Positions 43,176 through 51,367 of a stretch of DNA of 64,000 nt are shown here, piece after piece. Location of the stretch: positions 52,282 through 116,281 of the forward strand of contig DATIPQ010000138.1 of NCBI GenBank assembly GCA_035471785.1. The letters run 5' to 3'. This DNA comes from Acidobacteriota bacterium. GTDB taxonomy: Bacteria > Acidobacteriota > UBA6911 > RPQK01 > DATIPO01. The notes below the pieces were generated by a model. That model had not been told where the DNA came from, ran no database searches, and saw only the letters and a list, made by a program, of their open reading frames with translations. The position numbers and the translations under genes were made by a program. Numbering within the stretch: the first letter of the stretch is position 1; each line of letters begins with the position of its first letter.

Positions 43176-44275
43176 GATTTCCTTCCTGTGAGGATGACGA
43201 CGTAGCGGTCGGCGGGCAGAGGATTCTTGGCGTGGCCCTTGAGCAGGGCGATGAGTCCCGCCGTAGATGCCGGCAGCACCATCAGCCCTTCCTGCTCGCG
43301 CAACAGCCGCGAGTAGGACTTCATGGCGCGGTCGCTGCCGTGCTCGGCCCATCCCGAGGTGGCCCGGATGGCGTCCAGCGCCCCTTGCCCGTCGATGGAA
43401 TGCCAGTTGATCAGGGGCTCGTTGACTTCGGTCTCGCGGATGCGCTCGGGGGCCAGGTCGCGGCAGCGCTCGTCGCCCCGCAGAAAGGAGCTGACGACGG
43501 GATTCTTGTTGTGAGACGAGCCGGCCACGATGTGGGGCATGCGCGAGGTGCGTCCGCGCCGGTAGAGGCTGAGGAATCCCCTGTAGATGCCCAACAGGGT
43601 GGTTCCGTTAGAGACCGGAACCGCCACCGCCGAGGGAGCGTCGCGCAGATCGTCATAGATCTCGTTGGCGATCTCGCCATAAGCCTTGAGCTGAATGGCA
43701 ACGTTGCTTCCGCCCGGATTGGCGTCGTAAATCTCGTCCTTCTCGGCCCGCTCACGCGACTGTTCGACGGCGGCCTCATAGTCGCCCGGGACGCGTTCGA
43801 TCTGCACCGGGTACTGCTGCATCTCTTTAATGCGCTTGGTGTGGTAGCCCTCGGGAATGTAGACGACGCAGTCGAGCCCGCACAGCGAACAGGCCAGGGC
43901 GGTGGCTACGCCGTAGTTGCCGCAGGTGGCGATGGTGACGGTATCGAATCCGCGTCTCAGCGCGTCCATGGCCTGGGCGAAGGCGATGCGGTCTTTCTGC
44001 GTCCCGCTGGGATTGCCGCCCTCGAACTTGAGATAGATCTGGCGCAGGTCGACCTGCCGTTCCAGGTTGCGGGCCCGCGATTGGGACGTGTCGCCTACTT
44101 CCGAATCGATGATGTCCTCGAAGGCCTCGATGCGCCGTTCCAGCGGCAGCGAGCGGTCGCTGGCCGTCTTCTTCTCGCGCTCCAGTTCATAGGCGATGGG
44201 AGGCGAATGGGAGTCGGCGTCCTCCCAGTTAAGGGGAGGGAACTCGGATGCCTGAGGGGGGTCCGGCGAACTCAT
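43172..44275 (-). CDS. Threonine-synthase-like PLP-dependent enzyme
   Basis: 367 residues from ATG 44275 (an ATG three codons upstream is possible). Fold-type II signatures: LKFEGGNPSGTQKDRIAFAQ with the Schiff-base Lys, TVTIATCGNYGVATALACSL, VYIPEGYHTKRIKEM and a phosphate-binding PVSNGTTLLGIYRGF. The first 70 residues are an extra acidic N-terminal stretch. Members of this group carry out beta/gamma eliminations and replacements on amino acids; the substrate is not evident. First gene of the minus-strand operon with DUF1611 and the PP-loop/creatininase fusion. No canonical threonine-synthase N-terminal domain is present. Confidence 0.82.
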   Translation of the reverse strand: MSSPDPPQASEFPPLNWEDADSHSPPIAYELEREKKTASDRSLPLERRIEAFEDIIDSEVGDTSQSRARNLERQVDLRQIYLKFEGGNPSGTQKDRIAFAQAMDALRRGFDTVTIATCGNYGVATALACSLCGLDCVVYIPEGYHTKRIKEMQQYPVQIERVPGDYEAAVEQSRERAEKDEIYDANPGGSNVAIQLKAYGEIANEIYDDLRDAPSAVAVPVSNGTTLLGIYRGFLSLYRRGRTSRMPHIVAGSSHNKNPVVSSFLRGDERCRDLAPERIRETEVNEPLINWHSIDGQGALDAIRATSGWAEHGSDRAMKSYSRLLREQEGLMVLPASTAGLIALLKGHAKNPLPADRYVVILTGRKS

Positions 44276-44388
44276 CCCGCCCATAATACTGCAAGCCCAC
44301 GGGAACCATGCAAGCACGCTTCGTCGTGGCGGCCAGCCTCGGGCCGGGCCCGGCGGCGGTGTCGGAGGAGCGGGGTATCCTAAGGAGG

Positions 44389-45450
44389 ATGGTGATCCGT
44401 CTCAAGAGGAGCCGCGCCAAGCGCCCGGTGGGCGCTGCGCCGGGGACCCTGGTTCATATCGGCGAACGCAAGTTGGAGAGAGTCCGCTTCCGCGTCATCG
44501 ACTTCGACCTTGAAAACCTCGAGGAAAAGGAGCTCAGGTCGGTCGAGGAGTGCTTTCCCTATCGCGACCGTACTACCGTCTCCTGGATCAATATTGACGG
44601 CTTGCACGATGTTGAAGTCATCGGGCGCCTGGGAGAACACCTGGGACTTCACTCGCTGGTGCAGGAGAGCATCCTCGATACCGATCAGCGCCCCACCATC
44701 GAAGAGTACGACGACCACCTCTACGTGGTGGCCAAGATGCTCAACTACCAGGACGGCAAGCTGCAGATCGAGCAACTCAGCCTGATCGTGGGAAGGGGTT
44801 TCGTGCTCACCTTTCAAGAACGGGTGGGCGACTTCTTTAATGGGGTGCGCGAACGCCTGCGGGGCGGGCGCGGACGCATCCGTTCGCGCGGACCCGACTA
44901 TTTGGCCTACGCCTTACTCGACGCCGTTGTCGATCAGTACTTCGTAGTCGCCGAAACCCTGGGCGAGCGTTCCGAGGAATTGGCTAACCGCCTCATGCGC
45001 GAGCCTCTCCCCGAACGGGAAGAAATCTTTGAACTTAAAATGGAGGCCGCCGAATTGCGGCGGGCGGTATGGCCCATGCGCGAGGTGGTCGAAAGCCTCA
45101 AAAAGGAAGAGCATATACTCATCGACGAGGCTAATCATGTCTTTCTGACCGACCTGCGCGATCACGCCGTGATGGTCATGGAGCAGACCGAGAGCCTGCG
45201 CGAGACCACCTCCGGGCTCATCGACCTGCACCTCTCCAGCCTCAGCCAGAAGATGAACGAGGTGATGAAGGTCCTCACCATCATCGCCACCATCTTCATT
45301 CCCACCACCTTCGTGGCCGGGGTCTACGGCATGAACTTCAACTACATGCCCGAACTGCAAGTCTGGTGGGCCTACCCCGCCGTCCTCCTGCTGATGCTCC
45401 TCATCGCCCTGGTCATGCTCCTCTACTTCCGCCGCAAACGCTGGCTCTAG
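44389..45450 (+). CDS. corA: CorA-type magnesium/divalent cation channel
   Basis: 353 residues from ATG 44389; AAGGAGG abuts it, so GTG 44392 is equally likely. The cytoplasmic funnel (WINIDGLHDVEVIGRLGEHL, then HSLVQESILDTDQRPTIEEY) leads through long helices to two C-terminal membrane segments. The first is closed by the selectivity motif GMN in VYGMNFNYMPELQVWWAYP. The end is basic (FRRKRW). CorA pentamers let Mg2+ or Co2+ enter down the gradient. Divergent from the PLP gene and convergent, with a four-base overlap, with the gene at 45447. Confidence 0.95.
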   Translation: MVIRLKRSRAKRPVGAAPGTLVHIGERKLERVRFRVIDFDLENLEEKELRSVEECFPYRDRTTVSWINIDGLHDVEVIGRLGEHLGLHSLVQESILDTDQRPTIEEYDDHLYVVAKMLNYQDGKLQIEQLSLIVGRGFVLTFQERVGDFFNGVRERLRGGRGRIRSRGPDYLAYALLDAVVDQYFVVAETLGERSEELANRLMREPLPEREEIFELKMEAAELRRAVWPMREVVESLKKEEHILIDEANHVFLTDLRDHAVMVMEQTESLRETTSGLIDLHLSSLSQKMNEVMKVLTIIATIFIPTTFVAGVYGMNFNYMPELQVWWAYPAVLLLMLLIALVMLLYFRRKRWL

Positions 45451-46145
45451 TGCAGCGAGTCAAAAGCCTCGCCTCGTGCGGATAGCGGTTGCAGTTCAGA
45501 CGAAATTCCGCTTCTGACATAAGGGAACGAAAGATGAGGTTCGCCCCCGGAGTATTGCCCGACTCGGTTGACGAGGACTTCCGCGGCGGCTTCATCGAGT
45601 GTGCCGAACGCCACAAAAAGGGGTTGCTTCTCCTGCCCCAGCAACAGTGTTGCCGGTATCGTGCGGATGCCGGTCTGAAGTTCGAACGTCACCGGATCTT
45701 CCAGGTAAAAGAGCTGCACCCTGGTCCGGGAGGCCGCCAAGAGGTGATCGGGGATCTCAGCCAAGGAGGCACCTTCTTGATTGGTGATCACCCAAACATC
45801 CACTGGCCTGTCGCGGTTTTCTCGTCTGAGAACACTGGACAAGGCCCCCTGCGGACGATCAAGAGCGGAGACGGGGTCGCTTCTGAGCGTGAGCAACCGG
45901 AGGGCTTCCTCTTCCTGAAGTTGACCTACCGAACCCAGTTGCTTCAGCGAATCCTGGCGGACTGAGGAGAGGTCAAAAGGGGCAAACTCACAATCCTGTC
46001 GCGCCGCTTCGATTTCAGATGTGATGAGGTTCTCAAGAGCGCGATTGTTGACGTAAAGACGTCCGGCCACGACCGATAGAAGCAACAGAGTGATGAACCA
46101 AAGAAGATAGAAAGGCAAAGAGAGGCGAGGAATCTTCATTCTCAT
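45447..46145 (-). CDS. Membrane-anchored thioredoxin-fold protein without CxxC (paralogue of 48813 gene)
   Basis: 232 residues from ATG 46145 (46139 possible). One N-terminal membrane helix (FYLLWFITLLLLSVVAGRLY) and an extracytoplasmic domain. The segment VDVWVITNQEGA ... DPVTFELQTGIRTIPATLLL aligns closely with the protein at 48813-49397, including the cis-Pro strand TIPAT of thioredoxin folds. No CxxC motif and no Cys at the usual position, so it cannot act as a disulfide reductase by the standard mechanism. It starts five bases after the permease stop, closing the operon. Confidence 0.65.
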   Translation of the reverse strand: MRMKIPRLSLPFYLLWFITLLLLSVVAGRLYVNNRALENLITSEIEAARQDCEFAPFDLSSVRQDSLKQLGSVGQLQEEEALRLLTLRSDPVSALDRPQGALSSVLRRENRDRPVDVWVITNQEGASLAEIPDHLLAASRTRVQLFYLEDPVTFELQTGIRTIPATLLLGQEKQPLFVAFGTLDEAAAEVLVNRVGQYSGGEPHLSFPYVRSGISSELQPLSARGEAFDSLH

Positions 46146-46149
46146 GCAC

Positions 46150-48600
46150 CTAGGCAGTCGAGCGATTGAGGATCTGAAAGGCTTTCGCCGGGGGCTGGAC
46201 TGCAACCCGCAGCGCTGGAATGAAGCAGGCCAGCAAGCCTGCGATGAGAAGTGCAGACACCCCCGTCAACAGATCGCTCCAAGCCAGTTGACCCACATCG
46301 AAAAAGAGGCTTGCCAGGACTTCGCGAAAGGCTTGGGCACACAGGACGCCGGCAATGAGACCTGCCAGCATGCTTGCCGCGCCGTCGAATAGAATCCGGC
46401 GAAGGAGTTGAAGCGGGTGGGCACCCAAAGCCAGCCGGATTCCCAATTCCGGGCGTCGTGCGGCCGCAATGGAGGCCGTCACTCCATAGAGACCGAGGAA
46501 ACCAATCGCCACACTCGCGAGAGCCAATAGGGACATGACAAAAGCATAGAAATTCGACTCGGCGAGCGAGTCACGCACCAAGTCGTCAACGACCACCGTA
46601 GAGGCGAAGGGGGCGGCTTGATCGATCTGGCCGACGACTCGCCGGACGGCGGTTTCGAAAGCCGCCGGCTCCTCCGATGTACGCGCGACCAGATACAGAG
46701 CTCGAGTGCCGTTATCCATCTGACCGCCCAGAGGTTCATACACTTGACCGCGACGCCTGAGCGACATCGGTTCTTCGTCGATGGCGTACTTGCGAACGCT
46801 CCCGACCACACCGATGACACGTCCCCAGATCAGGTCTCCTCCCATCATTCTGCCAAGCTCCTTGCCGATCGGATCCGTTCCGGGCCAGAGGAAATCTGCC
46901 AATTTGGAGTCGATCACTACAGCGGACTGGTTTTCAGGGCCATCCTTCTCGTGACCGAAAAGACGTCCTCGCAGGAGCGGAATTCCAAGCGCTTCGAAAT
47001 AGCCGGAAACAACCACGAAGCGGTCAGCCGTGACCGGGTCATGGTTCCGGTTGCTGATCTCGCGGCTGACGTACTTGCCGAAACGACCTACACCGCTTAA
47101 GGGGAGGGAAGTGACGGCACCGGCAGACTCGACTACGGCTAGACCCTCAAGCCCATCGACCGCTCGCTCAAAAAAGACCCTGCTCGACTCCTTCTCAGAA
47201 TAGGTAGAGCGCGGCAGTACGATCTGTTGGGCCAAAACCTGATTCCCATCGAAGCCAAGCTCAAGATTGCCGACCTCAACGAGATTGCGTACGAGAAGAA
47301 CGGTGCCGCTGACCAGCACCAGGGTCAAAGCAAATTCAACTACGATGAGAAAGTTCTGAAACAAGAGGGCAGGTTGTTTACCGTCTCGGACGGCCCCGCC
47401 TTGCAGTACTCGGATCATCCTCTTGTCAGATAGGCGCATGCGATTCGAGAGCGTAGCTATGACAACTCCTGCGAGAGAAACCAGGCCCACCGCCAACACA
47501 ACCGGCGGATGGAGCCCCACCTCAGACAGGCGGGCGACTTGGTCTCTGCCCAGAGATTGCAAAAGTCTCAGACACCAATAGGCTAAGATCAGCCCGACCG
47601 AGGCGGCAGCCGCCGAAAGGAGAAGCGACTCGGCCAGCAGGGTAAAGCTTGAGCGCAGCCCGCCGCCGCCGAGTGCCAAGCGGATAGCCGTGTCATTCTG
47701 CAGTTTGCGTCCTCTAATCCAGAGCAGGTTGACCATGCTGATCACGCCCACCGCCAAGACAAAAAGAGCGGCCATCATCAAGACCCGATACTGATATGAA
47801 GCGTCCCCCGAGAGGTGCTCGCGCAGGTAGCTCAAAGTGACTGGAGGCCCTCGCCGAGTTCTCGGGGCTTGGGCGGCAACTGCTTCCAGGACGGCTCTCA
47901 CTTCAGCCTCGGCGGCTTCCAGTGAAATCCCAGATTCAAGACTGCCCGTCAGATTCATGATTCGGGCAAAAGGGCTGTCATAGGTCCGCGGCAGGGCCAC
48001 GCTCGCCGGTAACCATAGGTCGATGTCGTCTGAAGGAAAAGAGAAGTCCTCGCCCATAACCCCGATGACGGCGTACTTTTCGTCGCCGATGGTCAGATTC
48101 TGCTCTTCAAGATCCGCAGCGGCGGCCATGCGGTTGCGCCACAGCGATTCGCTGACAATTGCCAGCTTGGGTCCACCGGGCGTGTCTTCCCGAGCGTCGA
48201 AAACCCGTCCTCGGGTCAGACGCGGCCGTAGAACTTGAAACAAACTGGATGAAACGAAGGCCGCCGGAACACGGAGAGGCCGATTGAGTCCTTGGACTTC
48301 GCGTGTTTGCTGCGCAAAGATGGCAAGGGATTCAAATGTCGTGATTTGGGACGACAGCGTCCGGTAGTGGACCGGTGCGATTGACTCCAGTCTGTCTTCC
48401 GCACGAAAGACGACAGTATGATCGTTCCGTTCGTACGGCAGCGGCTTCAGAAAGATGGTGTAGAACAAGCTCAGGACACTGGTGAAGGCTGCGATGGCCA
48501 ACGCCAATACCAGTACACTGCTCAGGGAGAAGCTCGGCGATTTCGCCAAGCTTCTCCCTGAGTTTCTCAATTCTCTAAGAAATAATGAAACTAGCTGCAT
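46150..48600 (-). CDS. Orphan MacB/FtsX-family permease (ADOP type), second copy
   Basis: 816 residues. N-terminal helix SLSSVLVLALAIAAFTSVLS, first periplasmic MacB-like domain (PVHYRTLSSQITTFESLAIF, RVFDAREDTPGGPKLAIVSE), central helices MAALFVLAVGVISMVNLLWI, second periplasmic domain and three C-terminal helices (GFLGLYGVTASIAAARRPEL). Compared with the other two copies it is less GC-rich and more divergent. ATG 48600 directly follows the stop of the cysteine-rich peptide gene (TAA-ATG). No ATPase gene is linked. Context suggests it handles the peptide or works with the thioredoxin-like proteins. Confidence 0.9.
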   Translation of the reverse strand: MQLVSLFLRELRNSGRSLAKSPSFSLSSVLVLALAIAAFTSVLSLFYTIFLKPLPYERNDHTVVFRAEDRLESIAPVHYRTLSSQITTFESLAIFAQQTREVQGLNRPLRVPAAFVSSSLFQVLRPRLTRGRVFDAREDTPGGPKLAIVSESLWRNRMAAAADLEEQNLTIGDEKYAVIGVMGEDFSFPSDDIDLWLPASVALPRTYDSPFARIMNLTGSLESGISLEAAEAEVRAVLEAVAAQAPRTRRGPPVTLSYLREHLSGDASYQYRVLMMAALFVLAVGVISMVNLLWIRGRKLQNDTAIRLALGGGGLRSSFTLLAESLLLSAAAASVGLILAYWCLRLLQSLGRDQVARLSEVGLHPPVVLAVGLVSLAGVVIATLSNRMRLSDKRMIRVLQGGAVRDGKQPALLFQNFLIVVEFALTLVLVSGTVLLVRNLVEVGNLELGFDGNQVLAQQIVLPRSTYSEKESSRVFFERAVDGLEGLAVVESAGAVTSLPLSGVGRFGKYVSREISNRNHDPVTADRFVVVSGYFEALGIPLLRGRLFGHEKDGPENQSAVVIDSKLADFLWPGTDPIGKELGRMMGGDLIWGRVIGVVGSVRKYAIDEEPMSLRRRGQVYEPLGGQMDNGTRALYLVARTSEEPAAFETAVRRVVGQIDQAAPFASTVVVDDLVRDSLAESNFYAFVMSLLALASVAIGFLGLYGVTASIAAARRPELGIRLALGAHPLQLLRRILFDGAASMLAGLIAGVLCAQAFREVLASLFFDVGQLAWSDLLTGVSALLIAGLLACFIPALRVAVQPPAKAFQILNRSTA

Positions 48601-48816
48601 TTAGGTTCCGCACATATTGGCGCAGCACCAAATGTCGGGTCCGCAATCGTCGCCGACCAGACAGTCTTCAGTGCCTGGGTCGGTACATCCTTGAGCATCG
48701 CCGCAGCAATGGTCTTGGCCGGCAAATTGAGCGGAAACCGGAGCTGCGACTAGAAGGGTCAACAGGGCGAAGCTCAATATGAGCAGGGTTAAGACATTCG
48801 TAAACTTAATCCTCAC
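48601..48816 (-). CDS. Small cysteine-rich secreted peptide within permease operon
   Basis: 71 residues from GTG 48816, overlapping the preceding stop (GTGA), with AAAGGA upstream. A signal peptide (LTLLILSFALLTLLVAAPVS then AQ) yields a mature peptide of about 41 residues: FAGQDHCCGDAQGCTDPGTE, DCLVGDDCGPDI, WCCANMCGT. It has eight cysteines including two CC pairs, is acidic, and has no Lys or Arg. Probable disulfide-bonded or metal-binding secreted product. It is enclosed by two thioredoxin-fold genes and a permease, as in maturation/export operons. I do not recognise the family. Confidence 0.7.
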   Translation of the reverse strand: MRIKFTNVLTLLILSFALLTLLVAAPVSAQFAGQDHCCGDAQGCTDPGTEDCLVGDDCGPDIWCCANMCGT

Positions 48817-49397
48817 AAACTTGTCCTTTCGTTTGGCTGGTTAGGTGGTTCGAGGCGAAGACGCTGAGTCAGAACTTCGATTCGACTCTCGTCGAGAAGG
48901 CCCAGCGAGATCATCTCGATAGAGTGGTTTTCTGTGAGCAGTATCGTGGTTGGCGTTGCCGCAATACCCGTCTTCAATGGGAACACCGTAGGGTTTCGAG
49001 GACGCAATATCTTGGGCGACCGGCCCATTCCACGAAGAGTCGCGGCCACTTGCCCGGGTATCTCTAGCCCGTCCAACGTCAGGATCCAAATGTCAAGCGT
49101 CCTTCCTTCCGGCAGGCGCCGAAAGAGGAGATTCCACCGGCGCAGATTCTGTCGGCTGGCGGGACATTGATCGCTGGATACGAGCAGCAATCCCAAGCGG
49201 GATTCTGCCTGAGTTGGCTGACCGCTAGCATCCAGATCGGGCTCTACCAGGAGAGTTTCACCTGCAAGATCTAGATGAAGTCCTTGAATCGGTGTCGGGA
49301 TGTGCCTCTCCTCGAGCAACGAGGCCCTGTCCCTCTGAAGGTGCTCCCACTTGAAATATTGGTACCAGGTGAATCCAATCAGTAGGATCGAGATCAA
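48813..49397 (-). CDS. Membrane-anchored thioredoxin-fold protein with single active-site Cys
   Basis: 194 residues from TTG 49397; the hydrophobic segment extends upstream in frame, so a non-standard start (ATT) further up is possible. After one membrane helix (ISILLIGFTWYQYFKW) comes a redoxin-like domain: GLLLVSSDQCPASRQNLRRW at the active-site position (one Cys, C-P-A-S), DIWILTLDGLEIPGQ and the cis-Pro strand GIAATPTTILL. A lone Cys suggests mixed-disulfide or peroxidase-like chemistry. A 32-codon frame (49584 downward) between it and the TPR gene is too short to call. Confidence 0.65.
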   Translation of the reverse strand: MISILLIGFTWYQYFKWEHLQRDRASLLEERHIPTPIQGLHLDLAGETLLVEPDLDASGQPTQAESRLGLLLVSSDQCPASRQNLRRWNLLFRRLPEGRTLDIWILTLDGLEIPGQVAATLRGMGRSPKILRPRNPTVFPLKTGIAATPTTILLTENHSIEMISLGLLDESRIEVLTQRLRLEPPNQPNERTSL

Positions 49398-49592
49398 TAG
49401 GATAAAATAGTAATTCTTGGAACTAATATTACATCGGCTCCTCCCGAGAACCGTATCATTGATGGCTTTCGTCGGTCAACTGATCTGTCATTGATGATTG
49501 ACTTGAGGCGCGGGGCGACGGATGCCCATGACCAGAATCAAGAGCCCCCGCGGAGCTTTGAGCGAAGATACGAGGTGGTCTGCCATCGCAGC

Positions 49593-51080
49593 TTACTCAT
49601 CTTTTCTTCCCTCGGAGCTCATTAGAGTCGTTATGGTTGACTCAATAGCTTGTCGACGTTGATCGTCACATTTCGAACAGATGCTGAGGGTGTCCAACAT
49701 CCTTGAGGCGTAGCCTCGGGCCTGTTCGCAGTACTCGGATAGTTCACTCTTAGCCCGGGAAAGCCGCAGGGATCGTCGGGGGTCTTCCCGAGGAAGGGCG
49801 CTAGCCGAGTCCACGCTCCTTTCAAGGCGGTCGATCTCCACGCCGAAGCAGAAAGGAGTCAGGGCGAACATCGACAAGAATCGCTCGATGTCATCACGCT
49901 CTTTTTCCAGCTTGCCTAGAAAATAATATGTGGGACAGGGGGGATTCCGGCGAGAGATGGCGTTGAACCTTCGCCGGGCTTCATCGGGCCGTGAAGTGTG
50001 ATAAGCGACCAAACCGCCCAGGTATAGGGCCTTAACAGTCCCGCCCAACTGCTCCTCGGCTTGCTGGACGTACGACCAGGCGGCCTTCTCTTGGCGAGCT
50101 TGATAGGCGTTGAAAGCCAAATAGTAGAATGCCTCGCCGCGAAAATGCTTCTGTCTCGCCTGGGTCTCGTCCCCGGCCTGATCTACGGCCTTAATCAAAC
50201 GATTCAGGACTTGGTTTGACCTGGGATAATGCGCTTGATAATGAAGCGAGACTCCTAACCCCAGCAAGGACTCCAGGTGCCTGGGGTGCTTGTCGAGAAC
50301 CCTGCCAAAGTGCTCGGCGGCTTTTGCATAAGCACCCGCGGAATAAAGCTCGTAGCTCCCAAGCCTGGCCAGTACCCGCGTATAACCTTCGACGAGGGAC
50401 AGAGCCTCCTGCAAAGCAAGCAGACCCGCGACTGGCTCGTGGTTGTCTAAGCGCTGTTCGCCCAGGCGAGCCTGTGCCTCTGCGAATAGCGGATCCGTGT
50501 CCAGAATCTCCTGGGGCGCCGCTTCGCCCCTGCGAAGGCGGAGATAAGTGAGTACCGGAGCCGGAAGTCCCGACTGGCCGGCAGGGACCTCAGTTTCTCC
50601 CCGACTCTCCCCTTCCAGCAATAGCACCAACGACTCTAGAGACGGAGAGGACCAGTCGGCTCGTTCCGCTGGCTCAGTGGCCGAAGGGGGATGACCTAAC
50701 AGGCTGCAAAGTCGCTCGGCTGGCTCGCTCGTGTACTCGCGGCAAGCCTCTGCCGCTGCTTGCCGGCTCACGACGGTATCCAACTCCTGCTGAAGCCGGA
50801 TCAACTGCAAGAGCCTGCTAACTTGAATCTTTTGCCGGAGAGTCCTTGTGGGGTGGATGTCTGAGGCTTGACGAAAGAGCCTCTCGGCTTGGTGCCAGCC
50901 GTAGAGATGGTGCATTCGAAAATGGCGGTCACCTGCCTCGATCAGCTCTTGGTTTTGATGATTCGACTGTGGAACGGGCGTTTTAACTGGCTTCTCGTGG
51001 CAAGCTAAGACGAGCCCGCATACGAGTAGAAGCAGTACCCGGCGCGTCGCTTCACAGAGCTGACGGAATCGGTATCGCAT
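49593..51080 (-). CDS. TPR-repeat lipoprotein
   Basis: 495 residues from ATG 51080. The N-terminus VLLLLVCGLVLAC is a lipobox, so the protein is anchored by lipid at its Cys. The remainder is helical and contains TPR-like repeats, e.g. RVLARLGSYELYSAGAYAKA, AEHFGRVLDKHPRHLESLLG and EAFYYLAFNAYQARQEKAAW. Several Cys near the C-terminus (SICSKCDD) could bind metal. It is 196 bases upstream of the thioredoxin-like gene on the same strand and may be the first gene of that cluster. Scaffold role likely; partner unknown. The 287 bases up to fliK hold only the sigma-54 promoter. Confidence 0.7.
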   Translation of the reverse strand: MRYRFRQLCEATRRVLLLLVCGLVLACHEKPVKTPVPQSNHQNQELIEAGDRHFRMHHLYGWHQAERLFRQASDIHPTRTLRQKIQVSRLLQLIRLQQELDTVVSRQAAAEACREYTSEPAERLCSLLGHPPSATEPAERADWSSPSLESLVLLLEGESRGETEVPAGQSGLPAPVLTYLRLRRGEAAPQEILDTDPLFAEAQARLGEQRLDNHEPVAGLLALQEALSLVEGYTRVLARLGSYELYSAGAYAKAAEHFGRVLDKHPRHLESLLGLGVSLHYQAHYPRSNQVLNRLIKAVDQAGDETQARQKHFRGEAFYYLAFNAYQARQEKAAWSYVQQAEEQLGGTVKALYLGGLVAYHTSRPDEARRRFNAISRRNPPCPTYYFLGKLEKERDDIERFLSMFALTPFCFGVEIDRLERSVDSASALPREDPRRSLRLSRAKSELSEYCEQARGYASRMLDTLSICSKCDDQRRQAIESTITTLMSSEGRKDE

Positions 51081-51321
51081 CTCAGGCAAGCCAGTTTATC
51101 GTGGCTCACTGCTGCAATCAATTTGGCTATTTTGACTTGACCGAGCCATGGCCGTGGTGCAAGCATTGCCTCAGAGCTACGCAGCACCTCGATATTCCTA
51201 GTCTGGCGGTGTGATTCTTTCCGAGTCTGCTGGGCAAGATCTGCCTAAAGACTCCCTGTCCTGCTCTCCAGAAATCAACAAAAACCTTTATTCACAGCCA
51301 TTTAAAATCTTGCCTCGCGAT

Positions 51322-51338
51322 TTGGCACGGTGAGTGCG
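51322..51338 (+). promoter_or_regulatory. Sigma-54 promoter of fliK operon
   Basis: TTGGCACGGTGAGTGCG has a perfect -24 element (TTGGCACG) and GC at -12 after ten bases; the TT of the -12 box is changed to GT. Predicted start about 51349, with AAGGAGA and ATG 51368 directly downstream. Confidence 0.7.
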
Positions 51339-51367
51339 AAAGAGAGGTGCGCCGGAAAAGGAGAATC

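Noticed and set aside
49436-49586. 32-codon frame and an ATG-TAA start-stop before the thioredoxin-like gene
   Set aside because: Too short and without conserved features; the GGAGGAG followed by ATG-TAA may be chance or a relic of the original start.
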